DNA of 7,701 nucleotides from Actinomycetota bacterium. GTDB lineage: Bacteria > Actinomycetota > Actinomycetes > S36-B12 > UBA5976. The notes beneath the pieces were generated by a model. That model did not search any database. It saw only the letters and a list, made by a program, of their open reading frames with translations, and was not told the DNA's origin. Of this stretch, positions 1 to 6,070 are shown one piece after another. Location: positions 1-7,701 of the forward strand of contig WLEH01000039.1 in NCBI GenBank assembly GCA_009704345.1, in the 5' to 3' direction. Position 1 is the first letter of the stretch. Each line of letters begins with the position of its first letter. A program made the position numbers and the translations under genes.

Positions 1-11
1 CGTTGATCACC

Positions 12-1064
12 CTAAGCCTTAGAGAAAGTGATGAGTTGTGGCTGGGTGTTGAAAACATTTTTGCCGAGGATATCGGATGCGGCGGTGACTGGCCATTCAT
101 CTCCATCATCTTCTACTATCATCATAACGACATCATGTGGGAGTGATTCGCGTAGGAGGCGGCTGATACACATGTCGCTCATGAGCACTTGTTTCTCGCT
201 CATTCTATTGAACCACCCCCAGATATCGCGTCGTAGTATATCATCGGGCATGAGTACCATCCGGCATTTCTCCGGGAAGGCCACTTCATTTTGAGAGAGG
301 AGATTCTCGATGCTGACGGGTCGCCCCGTGGCGGTGCGTGTTCCGTCTAGTCCTCCCGGGAGGATCATAATGGAATCGCGGTTCTTGCGTATTTCCTGTG
401 TGACGATATACTGCTCTGACTGTCGGAATTCATAGCCGGATGCGAGTTTGTTGTTATAGAAGGCGCCGATGGCATCCGCGATTCGGGCGGCGATAGCGGA
501 CTTGGGTCTCACCGCAATAACATCGGTATTTACACGGTCATCATCACCGAGACATACAGCGGTGGATGAGTCACATCCGATCACGGCCATCTCGCAGCTC
601 TCGGTAAGAAGAGTGATATCATACATGGATTCTAGACAGACACAGGTGGGTGTGATCCAGGTACCACCGTATTTTGCGAGGAGGGACCATTTGATCCAAT
701 CCCGCAACTCTTCTTGGTGTTGGATGTCCGACGGAGTGAATGTGATCTCCGGTAGATAGAGACTGAGATTAGTGGGAGTAACTATATGAATATTGTATTC
801 TGGATTCTGGTTTACTATAGAGGATACGCAGAGGTTGACCCAGGGGAGATTCACGGCATCCATTTTGCGACTGCCGAAGTCTGCCCAGTTGCGTGAATTA
901 GTAGTGGGATAGACAAATATCCACATTACTGGTCTCCCCGTAAAGAGAGGTATCATCGTCTCGACATCCGCCTTCTGTGGTCGATCGGTTTTGCCCCAGT
1001 GATAGACGAAATAGTATAGTATAGCCAACCACAATAGGGCGAAAATGAACGTTTCTGTAAGCAT
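12..1064 (-). CDS. Membrane-anchored glycosyltransferase-like protein of giant viruses (GT32/capsular-polysaccharide-synthesis-like fold), no DXD
   Basis: 350 residues, stop TAG at 12-14. I chose the ATG at 1062-1064: a longer reading to 1151 starts with GTG and would run into the J-domain gene, whereas this Met is followed at once by a hydrophobic segment (residues about 4-22, FIFALLWLAILYYFV) that looks like an uncleaved signal anchor, giving a type II membrane protein. The rest resembles a family I recall as widespread in giant viruses: W48-I-F-V, NSRNWADFGSR at 56-66, an L-x-x-x-S-I segment near 78-83, then a GT32-like helix and turn ending KYGGTWITPT (131-140), and a GWFNRMSEKQ-type motif near the C terminus. 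In active GT32 and Caps_synth enzymes the stretch after GG carries a metal-binding DXD; here it reads TPT (138-140). A sugar-transfer role is therefore uncertain. It is the last of four tandem minus-strand genes, 20 bases after the J-domain gene. CDS certain; family fairly sure; activity unknown. Confidence 0.8.
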   Translation of the reverse strand: MLTETFIFALLWLAILYYFVYHWGKTDRPQKADVETMIPLFTGRPVMWIFVYPTTNSRNWADFGSRKMDAVNLPWVNLCVSSIVNQNPEYNIHIVTPTNLSLYLPEITFTPSDIQHQEELRDWIKWSLLAKYGGTWITPTCVCLESMYDITLLTESCEMAVIGCDSSTAVCLGDDDRVNTDVIAVRPKSAIAARIADAIGAFYNNKLASGYEFRQSEQYIVTQEIRKNRDSIMILPGGLDGTRTATGRPVSIENLLSQNEVAFPEKCRMVLMPDDILRRDIWGWFNRMSEKQVLMSDMCISRLLRESLPHDVVMMIVEDDGDEWPVTAASDILGKNVFNTQPQLITFSKA

Positions 1065-1084
1065 ATTTATATCACGCCATATTA

Positions 1085-1969
1085 TTATTGTCCGAGCCGT
1101 CGTCGCAGGAGTTTCGCCCTCTCTTCGGCCAATCGGTTCTGTTCTTCCCACGCTCTTCGCCGGGCTTCTTCTTGGCGCATCACCTTCTCTTCCTCTGCTT
1201 TTATTCGCGCCCTCTCGTGTTCCCCGTAGAATGCTATGGGTGCGGAGTATTCGCGTTTATAGGATGTATAGGATCGGTCGGGGGCTGCCGCCGCTGCTCC
1301 GGCGCTGATCATAGAGGATGCGCTGTGGGCGTCGCGTACATCGGTGAATGCGAGTTGATTCCCGCCGATACCGATGACGCGTCCGGCCATATCGGTGGTA
1401 TGTCGGCCACCACGTTCGAATATTTCGCTATTGCTGTGAGAGACGAGAGAGATGGATCCGGGTACTACTTGGATGGCATCATGTGGTGTGAGTCGCGATG
1501 TCATTTTGCGGAACTGTTCATCGAAGTTGGTTTTATTGACGGGTGTGTCGGGTCGGATGATATCTTCGTCGGATTTGAGCCAGGTGGCTGCCTCAGTATC
1601 ATCGGGGTCTCGCACGTGGGTTTCCATGAAAACTTGATTGAATTTCTGGAGGTTGAATTTGCCTCGCGATTCGAACTTCGACATCACCGCGCGCTTCACC
1701 TCTGGATCATCCTCTTTCTTAGTCGTATGTTTCTCGATGGCCGCGCGCATTTCGGCGGGGGTTCTCACCACAGGACGTTTGAGCATATCCTTCTCTAGCC
1801 ATTTGAATATCTTCTGTACCGTCTGGAAGTCCGCGGCAGTTCCACCTGCGTCCGGATGATATTTGCGCGCCAGATTATAGTATGCTGCCCGAAGTTGTTC
1901 GGCGTTATAGCTGGGAGGTAAAGAGAAAAAAGCGAGGGCTTGGGTGCGAAATTCCGCCTCGTTGCTCAT
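1085..1969 (-). CDS. J-domain (DnaJ-like) protein with charged C-terminal coiled coil
   Basis: 294 residues from the ATG at 1967-1969 to TAA at 1085-1087. Residues about 12-60 form a J domain: helix II LRAAYYNLARKY leads into the invariant HPD at 38-40, then GG and helix III (FQTVQKIFKWLEK). The HPD triad is what stimulates Hsp70 ATPase, so it should recruit a host or viral Hsp70. There is no Gly/Phe linker, zinc-binding CxxCxGxG repeat or bacterial DnaJ C-terminal domain. Instead residues 105-216 hold a middle region with FNLQKFNQVF (105-114), NFDEQF (148-153) and AFTDVRDAHS (207-216). That spacing reminds me of J-domain proteins conserved in Mimiviridae, such as the Mimivirus R260 type; this is recollection, not a search. 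An Ala-rich linker (223-229) precedes an Arg/Glu-rich predicted coiled coil from about 250 to the end. A perfect palindrome lies just upstream of the start. Function as a co-chaperone is well supported; the client is unknown. Confidence 0.9.
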   Translation of the reverse strand: MSNEAEFRTQALAFFSLPPSYNAEQLRAAYYNLARKYHPDAGGTAADFQTVQKIFKWLEKDMLKRPVVRTPAEMRAAIEKHTTKKEDDPEVKRAVMSKFESRGKFNLQKFNQVFMETHVRDPDDTEAATWLKSDEDIIRPDTPVNKTNFDEQFRKMTSRLTPHDAIQVVPGSISLVSHSNSEIFERGGRHTTDMAGRVIGIGGNQLAFTDVRDAHSASSMISAGAAAAAPDRSYTSYKREYSAPIAFYGEHERARIKAEEEKVMRQEEARRRAWEEQNRLAEERAKLLRRRLGQ

Positions 1970-1971
1970 AT

Positions 1972-1989
1972 TTCTAGTTATAACTAGAA
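1972..1989. terminator. Perfect 18-bp palindrome between thioredoxin stop and J-domain start
   Basis: TTCTAGTTATAACTAGAA is exactly self-complementary. As RNA it can fold into a 7-bp stem with a TATA loop. It lies 45 bases downstream of the thioredoxin stop codon and two bases upstream of the J-domain ATG. Mimivirus transcripts are known to end at hairpin-forming palindromes, so this may mark the thioredoxin mRNA 3' end. An operator-like site in the J-domain 5' leader is the alternative. The palindrome itself is certain; its role is inferred. Confidence 0.5.
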
Positions 1990-1992
1990 TAT

Positions 1993-2004
1993 GAGGGGTG
2001 ATAA
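1993..2004 (-). promoter_or_regulatory. Upstream motif TTATCACCCCTC, copy 1 (J-domain gene)
   Basis: Read on the minus strand, TTATCACCCCTC sits 23 bases before the J-domain ATG. An identical 12-mer lies 5 bases before the start of the UBA-fold gene at the right end of the window. Both copies are in the coding orientation of the downstream gene. A shared 12-mer can arise by chance in a window this size, so only the two matching locations make it a candidate regulatory element. Confidence 0.3.
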
Positions 2005-2034
2005 GGACGTAGCCACTACACGGCCACCAGCTCC

Positions 2035-2322
2035 CTAGAAATCCTCCTCCGCATCAATAGAGATATCTGGTACCACCAGTCTTTTAACACTGAGACATGC
2101 GGCCAATCCTTCTAGAATATGGATACATTCTCCGGCATTATTGAAAACGTGGATCGACGGGAGTTTACTGATGTGATCATAGGAAGTATCTTCGTCTATA
2201 TCAATATATTCTACGGTGATCGCGGGGTCTTTCTTGGCGACAGCGATATAGTCGTGGAGCTGTTGATCGAGAGTAACACAACTCTTACACCACGGGGCAC
2301 CGAACTTGCGAATCAACACCAT
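2035..2322 (-). CDS. Small thioredoxin-like protein (WCKSC active site)
   Basis: 95 residues from the ATG at 2320-2322 to TAG at 2035-2037. The redox motif WCKSC sits at residues 11-15 (C12 and C15), preceded by the KFGAP strand typical of thioredoxins. The fold-specific cis-proline is in KLPSIHVF (P55), followed by the strand and turn FNNAGECIHILEG. Position and spacing suggest a functional dithiol-disulfide oxidoreductase. It is shorter than a standard thioredoxin (about 105-110 residues) because the first strand and helix are missing, so the protein starts almost at the active site. KS replaces the usual GP between the cysteines, which normally alters redox potential. No signal peptide is visible, so it probably acts in the cytosol or virus factory; many giant viruses carry thioredoxin-like proteins for virion disulfide formation. 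It lies second in the tandem minus-strand set, 58 bases after the exoribonuclease. Family call is firm; substrate unknown. Confidence 0.9.
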   Translation of the reverse strand: MVLIRKFGAPWCKSCVTLDQQLHDYIAVAKKDPAITVEYIDIDEDTSYDHISKLPSIHVFNNAGECIHILEGLAACLSVKRLVVPDISIDAEEDF

Positions 2323-2380
2323 CTTTAGTTATCCAGAATAAAAAATCTCGCCACTATCTACCGACTCCCAGTTTATCTCT

Positions 2381-4063
2381 CTATCCTATCCTATTTTCTA
2401 TGTATTTTCGAATGACTGTGTCATTGATCTCGGGGAGAATAGGATCAGTTTCGTAGAAGAATTTGCGCATTAGAGTGAAGAAATGGAATTTGGTGGGGTA
2501 GATTTCCGGGTGATCCACCGCGATTCGCTGTATCTCTTTCGGTAGGAGTTTGTGCGAAAATGGCGGGAGAGCGATACAGAGTTGTAGTACCGCGGGGTAG
2601 GGTTCGGATTTCAGTGGTGGTGGTATGGGGATGTAGAGTTTATCGGTACAGGGTATCAGGCCGATACCGCGTCGCATGCCGGTGTTGGTGGATGTCATGA
2701 GTCGTCCTTGTCGGTTGGATTCGGTGTATGTTATCCTATTGAGGTATCCGCCGAGCCATGTCCAGAGGGGTGGCATATCGTAGGGGTAGTACCAGCTCCA
2801 TTCCACGCGTTTTTCGATGTAGTAGTTGGCGTTCCATGCGATGGCGTCGATGTATTTCTGGCAGATGTTGTCGATGGTTGCGCCGTCGAAACAGATGTGA
2901 TAGTACTGTGTCTCCCAGTCGTGGTCATTGGGGGTGAATTCCGGTCGATTATAGATGGGGTAGTATTTCACGTTCTCTAGTTCCCGCTCATAATCGGTGG
3001 TAGCTTCGAAGCGTGGTACAAAGGTGGTGTGATAGTGATATGATTTGCGCACCATTTCAGTCTCTTGTCCGGCGAGGTAACGCACGATTCTGTAGAAGAG
3101 TCCGATGTTGAGGTAGCCGACCCCGTCTTCTCTTGCTGGTATATAGAGGAATTCGTCGGATGCGGCGAGTGTTTTATAGAGTTCGACGAGTTCACTGATG
3201 CCATCGTGGTGTATTTTTATGGAGATGGAGTGGGGGATGAAATCATTGCCCATCATGAAACACATGATCACATAATCTATAATGTAGTTGTGGGCGATCT
3301 CTGCCATCGGTTTATCATCGGTAATACACTCCGGATTCATTTCGGATACGATGGCCTGATAGAGGAAACCGATGTCGAGGTAGTCGTATCCCCCGAGATC
3401 TTTGGCGTCAGTGCTCTGTGTTTCTCGCATAAGTGTGATAGAACAGTGATTGGTGGCGAGGAGGGAGAGCATGATAAGATCGGCGTCTAGACCGAATATG
3501 GTGGCTTTTTCAATTCCGTTCTTGCGGATGTAATCGTAGATCTTGTGTTCGCCTTCGCCATGTTCAGATGCGGGGCTGAGGATAAACTGCGGTTTATCTT
3601 CTATGTATGTGCGGAGTTCGCGTTCTATGCGTGCCATGAATTCGGTGCCGGGGGTAATAGCATTAGAATCCCAGTAGGAAAACCGGGTATCCTGGTGGTA
3701 TTTCCGGGCGAGATCTAGTTTGATCTGTTTCTCTATAACGGTGCGATAACGCCGTAGGCGTTGCTGTTTGATCTTGGCGCGTGGGGCTACACCGTCAATA
3801 GCGATGAGAATCACCCCGGTGGGAGCGGAATCCCGGATCACTTTTTCTAGGGCGGCGATGGTTTCGCGGATGACGGTGGTGTAGATTAGATCGGTGTCGG
3901 TGATGTCGGACTCCGGGATCAGTTCTATAGCACGATATGCGGATGTGTGAATAAATCCATTGAAATCTAGGAATAGATTCGTGATGGGATCTTTCGGACT
4001 CTGGGTGATCAGTCCATTTCGATGTCTGCGCGCCAACCAGGCAAAATAACTCGGAATTCCCAT
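2381..4063 (-). CDS. XRN1: Xrn1-like 5'-3' exoribonuclease
   Basis: 560 residues. I start it at the ATG at 4061-4063 because MGIPSYFAW matches the invariant Xrn start MGVPxFFRW; the in-frame codon further out (4076-4078) is GTG. The enzyme degrades RNA with a 5' monophosphate, i.e. decapped mRNA, processively in the cytoplasm. The expected acidic metal ligands are visible: D33 in LFLDFNGFIH, D90 in IDGVAPRAK, E170 and E172 in EHGEGEHKI, D193 and D195 in GLDADLIMLS, and D263/D274 in DYVIMCFMMGNDF. The basic 5'-phosphate pocket RAKIKQQRLRRYR (95-107) is intact. The second conserved block is also present: WSWYYPY (422-428), LPPFSHKLLP (499-508), YPTKF (522-526), ILPEIND (542-548). At 560 residues it is a minimal catalytic core without the long C-terminal region of cellular Xrn1 (over 1,400 residues). 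An early-promoter-like motif lies 60 bases upstream. It leads the tandem minus-strand set. Expected to be active. Confidence 0.96.
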   Translation of the reverse strand: MGIPSYFAWLARRHRNGLITQSPKDPITNLFLDFNGFIHTSAYRAIELIPESDITDTDLIYTTVIRETIAALEKVIRDSAPTGVILIAIDGVAPRAKIKQQRLRRYRTVIEKQIKLDLARKYHQDTRFSYWDSNAITPGTEFMARIERELRTYIEDKPQFILSPASEHGEGEHKIYDYIRKNGIEKATIFGLDADLIMLSLLATNHCSITLMRETQSTDAKDLGGYDYLDIGFLYQAIVSEMNPECITDDKPMAEIAHNYIIDYVIMCFMMGNDFIPHSISIKIHHDGISELVELYKTLAASDEFLYIPAREDGVGYLNIGLFYRIVRYLAGQETEMVRKSYHYHTTFVPRFEATTDYERELENVKYYPIYNRPEFTPNDHDWETQYYHICFDGATIDNICQKYIDAIAWNANYYIEKRVEWSWYYPYDMPPLWTWLGGYLNRITYTESNRQGRLMTSTNTGMRRGIGLIPCTDKLYIPIPPPLKSEPYPAVLQLCIALPPFSHKLLPKEIQRIAVDHPEIYPTKFHFFTLMRKFFYETDPILPEINDTVIRKYIENRIG

Positions 4064-4123
4064 TGTAAATTCACTCACGGTCTAATATTTACTCCTGTAT
4101 GTCTCTTAAGCTGTAGCGGGCAG

Positions 4124-4131
4124 TCAATTTA
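4124..4131 (-). promoter_or_regulatory. Early-promoter-like motif TAAATTGA upstream of exoribonuclease
   Basis: On the minus strand the sequence reads TAAATTGA, seven of eight positions of the Mimivirus early motif AAAATTGA, 60 bases before the exoribonuclease ATG. By eye, the core AAATTGA occurs only here and upstream of eIF4E in this window, both times in the orientation of the downstream gene and at similar distance. This suggests early expression of the exoribonuclease. Confidence 0.5.
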
Positions 4132-4194
4132 TTTCGCGTTCATCTCTTGGGGTTATAGATGACAATTGGCGCGTAAAATCGGGGTGAGGGGTGC

Positions 4195-4300
4195 GAGTGG
4201 ATGTGATAGAGTGGGTGTGATAGAGTGGGTGTGTGCGAGTGGGTGTGTGCGAGTGTGTGTGTGTGATAGAGTACGTGTGTGATAGAGTATGTGTGTGATA
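4195..4300. repeat. G/T-rich tandem repeat (minisatellite), seven units of 14-18 bp
   Basis: Seven head-to-tail units each begin with GAGT: 4195, 4209, 4223, 4237 (14 bp each), 4251 (18 bp), 4269 and 4285 (16 bp each), with a partial eighth at 4301. The approximate consensus is GAGTGGGTGTGTGATA; units vary in the number of GT steps and end in GATA or GTGC. The plus strand contains almost no C here. The units touch each other without spacers, so this is not a CRISPR array. It lies between the promoters of two divergent genes and may be length-variable between isolates. Confidence 0.9.
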
Positions 4301-4357
4301 GAGTGGATGGATACTTGGATTAATTTAGCATTATTGATGGAAAATGTACGCGTTAGA

Positions 4358-4367
4358 TATATAAAAG
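4358..4367 (+). promoter_or_regulatory. TATA box of PCNA
   Basis: TATATAAAAG fits the eukaryotic TATA consensus TATAWAWR and lies 22 bases before the PCNA ATG. With the usual 25-30 base spacing, transcription would start at or just before the ATG, giving a very short leader, common in giant viruses. No AAAATTGA motif is seen upstream of PCNA, so its timing may differ from that of the exoribonuclease and eIF4E. Confidence 0.5.
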
Positions 4368-4389
4368 ATTGTCTGAAGACCGTTAGAAA

Positions 4390-5229
4390 ATGTCGAAAGT
4401 ATCCGCAGCAGCATCCGCGAGTGAGGCGAGAGTGGACGCCGCTATATTGCCTTCTAGATTGATAGATATTAAGACGATTCAGAGTCAGGTGTTTCGTACA
4501 TTGGTGGAGGCGTTGAAGGAGATAATTACGGATGGTAATTTGGAGATAGATAATACGGGTATTCGTTTGATTGCGATGGATAAGTCGCACACGGTGTTGA
4601 TTCATCTGCGTTTACATGCCGATAAGTTCGAGTCATTTTACTGTAGCAAGCCGTTGATATTGGGATTGAATATGATAAACTTTTTCAAATTAATAAAGAC
4701 GGTGGCGAATGATGATACGTTGACGTTGTATGTGGATCGTGCGGATGAGAATAAGTTGGGTATAATAATAGAGAATGCGAGGAAGAATTCAGTGACGACA
4801 TATAAGTTGAAGTTGATCGAGATTAATGAGGCGACGATTCATATTCCTCGGGTGGAGTTCCCGTCGGTGATTACGATGCCATCGGCGACTTTCCAGAAGG
4901 TGTGTCGAGAGATGAGTAATATTTCGGATAAGATAGAGATAACTAGTCAGGGTGATAGGTTAATACTGGGTTGTGATGGTGAGTTCGCCGATCAGGAGAC
5001 GGTGATGAAAGAGACTACTGATGGAATGCATTTTATGAAACAGGAGAACCCGAAGGATATTATCCAGGGTGTCTTCAATCTAAATCATCTTATCCTCTTT
5101 ACTAAATGCTCGGGGCTGTGTAATACTATAGAGATATACCTGAAGAATGAGTATCCACTCATTATTCTCTATAGGGTGGCATCATTGGGGGAGATCAAAC
5201 TCTGTTTGGCACCGGAACTCTCGGCGTAA
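4390..5229 (+). CDS. PCNA: PCNA-like DNA sliding clamp
   Basis: 279 residues, ATG at 4390, TAA at 5227-5229. The protein should form a ring-shaped trimer that tethers DNA polymerase and repair enzymes to DNA. Two PCNA-type domains are visible. Domain 1 (about 22-140) contains IRLIAMDKSHTVLIHLRL, then ADKFESFYC (77-85) and the LGLNMINFFKLIK helix (91-103). The inter-domain connector runs through about 143-157 (IHIPRVEF against human GIPEQEY). Domain 2 has MPSATFQKVCREMSNISD (163-180), matching human MPSGEFARICRDLSHIGD, and ends with LAPELSA against human LAPKIED, the C-terminal segment that helps bind PIP-box partners. It is slightly longer than cellular PCNA (about 260) because of an Ala/Ser-rich extension of roughly 20 residues at the N terminus; there is no later Met that could serve as start. 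A TATA box lies upstream, and the gene converges with eIF4E on a hairpin. Identity is firm. Confidence 0.96.
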   Translation: MSKVSAAASASEARVDAAILPSRLIDIKTIQSQVFRTLVEALKEIITDGNLEIDNTGIRLIAMDKSHTVLIHLRLHADKFESFYCSKPLILGLNMINFFKLIKTVANDDTLTLYVDRADENKLGIIIENARKNSVTTYKLKLIEINEATIHIPRVEFPSVITMPSATFQKVCREMSNISDKIEITSQGDRLILGCDGEFADQETVMKETTDGMHFMKQENPKDIIQGVFNLNHLILFTKCSGLCNTIEIYLKNEYPLIILYRVASLGEIKLCLAPELSA

Positions 5230-5235
5230 TATGGT

Positions 5236-5279
5236 GGGTGTCGAGAGACTGTGTGAGACTATGTCGAGACTGCGAGTGG
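5236..5279. repeat. Low-complexity GAGACT/GTGT-rich stretch after PCNA
   Basis: TGTCGAGA-type elements recur at about 5239 and 5262, and the hexamer GAGACT appears three times in 30 bases before a GT run. It resembles the G/T/A-rich, C-poor character of the other intergenic repeats here but is irregular. No function is evident. Confidence 0.5.
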
Positions 5280-5302
5280 TGTGTGTAATAATCAAATGAA
5301 AT

Positions 5303-5332
5303 CCATAAAAAATATCATAATATTTTTTATGG
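5303..5332. terminator. Perfect 13-bp AT-rich hairpin between convergent PCNA and eIF4E
   Basis: CCATAAAAAATAT (5303-5315) is followed by a CATA loop and its exact complement ATATTTTTTATGG (5320-5332). It lies 73 bases after the PCNA stop and 66 bases after the eIF4E stop, so it is placed to end both transcripts. Mimivirus is known to cleave and polyadenylate transcripts at palindromes of about this stem length and AT content. The structure is certain; the role is inferred from that precedent. Confidence 0.85.
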
Positions 5333-5398
5333 CGGTGGTAACAGAGTAAGAATGATCAAAATAGTAATCCGCCTAGATTCCTATGATCACGCGGGATA

Positions 5399-6070
5399 TT
5401 ATTTGCGTTTTGGCGGTTGTTGTTGGTATTTCCATGACCCGGAGTTATGTCTATAGCTGTGATCGGAGTCACTAGCAAAGTAGTGTGACCGGTGATGACC
5501 TCCGGCACTGGCTGGACTACTTCCGGGGGTTGTACTGGAAAAAGAGCGTGGTGTATCCGAGGATCCCGCCGTGGACGGTGTGTCGAATCCTTTGCCTTCT
5601 TTGTGGGGTTTATACTGGATACTTTCTTTGGCGATGAAGGCTGGTGTGTTGATCACGGTGGTATCAGTGACTTTCGCATCCCGGTTCCAAATCTTGATAA
5701 GACAGAATTTGGGTTTGGGACTGATAGTAATACCGTTGATTTCGACGTCATCGCGGCAGAGGGTCTCCCCCACAGTCATGAAAATGATGTCCATGAAGAG
5801 TCGATACACTTTATCGGCGTAAACTTTGATACTCCAGGCACCACCATCACGGTTATCTTTAGATTCCCAGACAGGCTCAATACCCTCTCGCATCAAGAAG
5901 AACATACCATTGAGAACGTGTTTTTCCTGGAGAAGGCTGCTGAGAGCACCCAATTCTTCCACGGTGTGGAAAGTAATTAGAGGAATATAACTCTCTATTA
6001 CATACGAAGTCGCATTTGGATCGTGGTAATACAAAGTCCACCCTGTCTTAAGTCTGTGCAAATCTGCCAT
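5399..6070 (-). CDS. eIF4E: Viral translation initiation factor eIF4E (cap-binding protein)
   Basis: 223 residues, ATG at 6068-6070, TAA at 5399-5401. eIF4E binds the m7G cap of mRNA and normally hands it to eIF4G for ribosome recruitment. Visible matches: W11 in GWTLYYHDP (human LQNRWALWF), the ITFHTVEEL strand-helix (32-40), MREGIEPVWESKDNRDGGAW (60-79) against human DGIEPMWEDEKNKRGGRW, and IKIWNRDA (125-132) against human IAIWTTE. Cap-stacking W68 and base-reading E69 are conserved. The second stacking Trp (human W56) is replaced, with Y23 or V24 in the region. Phosphate-side R157 becomes K119, with K121 nearby, and K162 becomes Leu. Human W73, which contacts eIF4G and 4E-BPs, aligns with G41. 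After about residue 160 comes a Ser/Gly/His/Pro-rich tail ending PPKRK, likely disordered. Mimivirus also encodes an eIF4E. An exact AAAATTGA lies 70 bases upstream. Family is firm; eIF4G binding is uncertain. Confidence 0.93.
   Translation of the reverse strand: MADLHRLKTGWTLYYHDPNATSYVIESYIPLITFHTVEELGALSSLLQEKHVLNGMFFLMREGIEPVWESKDNRDGGAWSIKVYADKVYRLFMDIIFMTVGETLCRDDVEINGITISPKPKFCLIKIWNRDAKVTDTTVINTPAFIAKESIQYKPHKEGKGFDTPSTAGSSDTPRSFSSTTPGSSPASAGGHHRSHYFASDSDHSYRHNSGSWKYQQQPPKRK

Larger units (their letters stand above)
4064..4389. other. Divergent intergenic region between exoribonuclease and PCNA
   Basis: This 326-base stretch separates two genes transcribed away from each other. From left to right it holds the short exoribonuclease leader, an AAATTGA-type motif for that gene, a G-rich segment (4180-4194), a tandem G/T-rich repeat (4195-4300), an AT-rich segment (about 4314-4350) and a TATA box for PCNA. 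I see no convincing protein or RNA gene in it. A minus-strand open frame across 4153-4605 is antisense to the repeat and to the PCNA N terminus and is low-complexity. Confidence 0.8.

Noticed and set aside
1065..1151. N-terminal extension of the glycosyltransferase-like protein starting at 1151
   Set aside because: The codon is GTG, the extra residues overlap the J-domain gene, and the ATG at 1064 is directly followed by a membrane anchor.
1088..1798. 236-residue plus-strand open frame opposite the J-domain gene
   Set aside because: It lies antisense to a gene with a clear HPD J domain, and its Cys/Gly/Phe-rich composition matches no family I know.
3065..3490. 141-residue plus-strand open frame within the exoribonuclease
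   Set aside because: It is antisense to conserved Xrn motifs (D193/D195 and D263/D274 regions) and follows from the strand's G/T bias.
4064..4078. Five-residue extension of the exoribonuclease starting at 4078
   Set aside because: The codon is GTG, while the next Met gives the family-typical MGIPSYF start.
4195..4300. CRISPR-like array
   Set aside because: Units are only 14-18 bp, contiguous and without spacers, in a eukaryotic-virus context.
4153..4605. 150-residue minus-strand open frame across the repeat and the PCNA 5' end
   Set aside because: Half is His/Thr low complexity translated from the tandem repeat, and the rest is antisense to the conserved PCNA N terminus.
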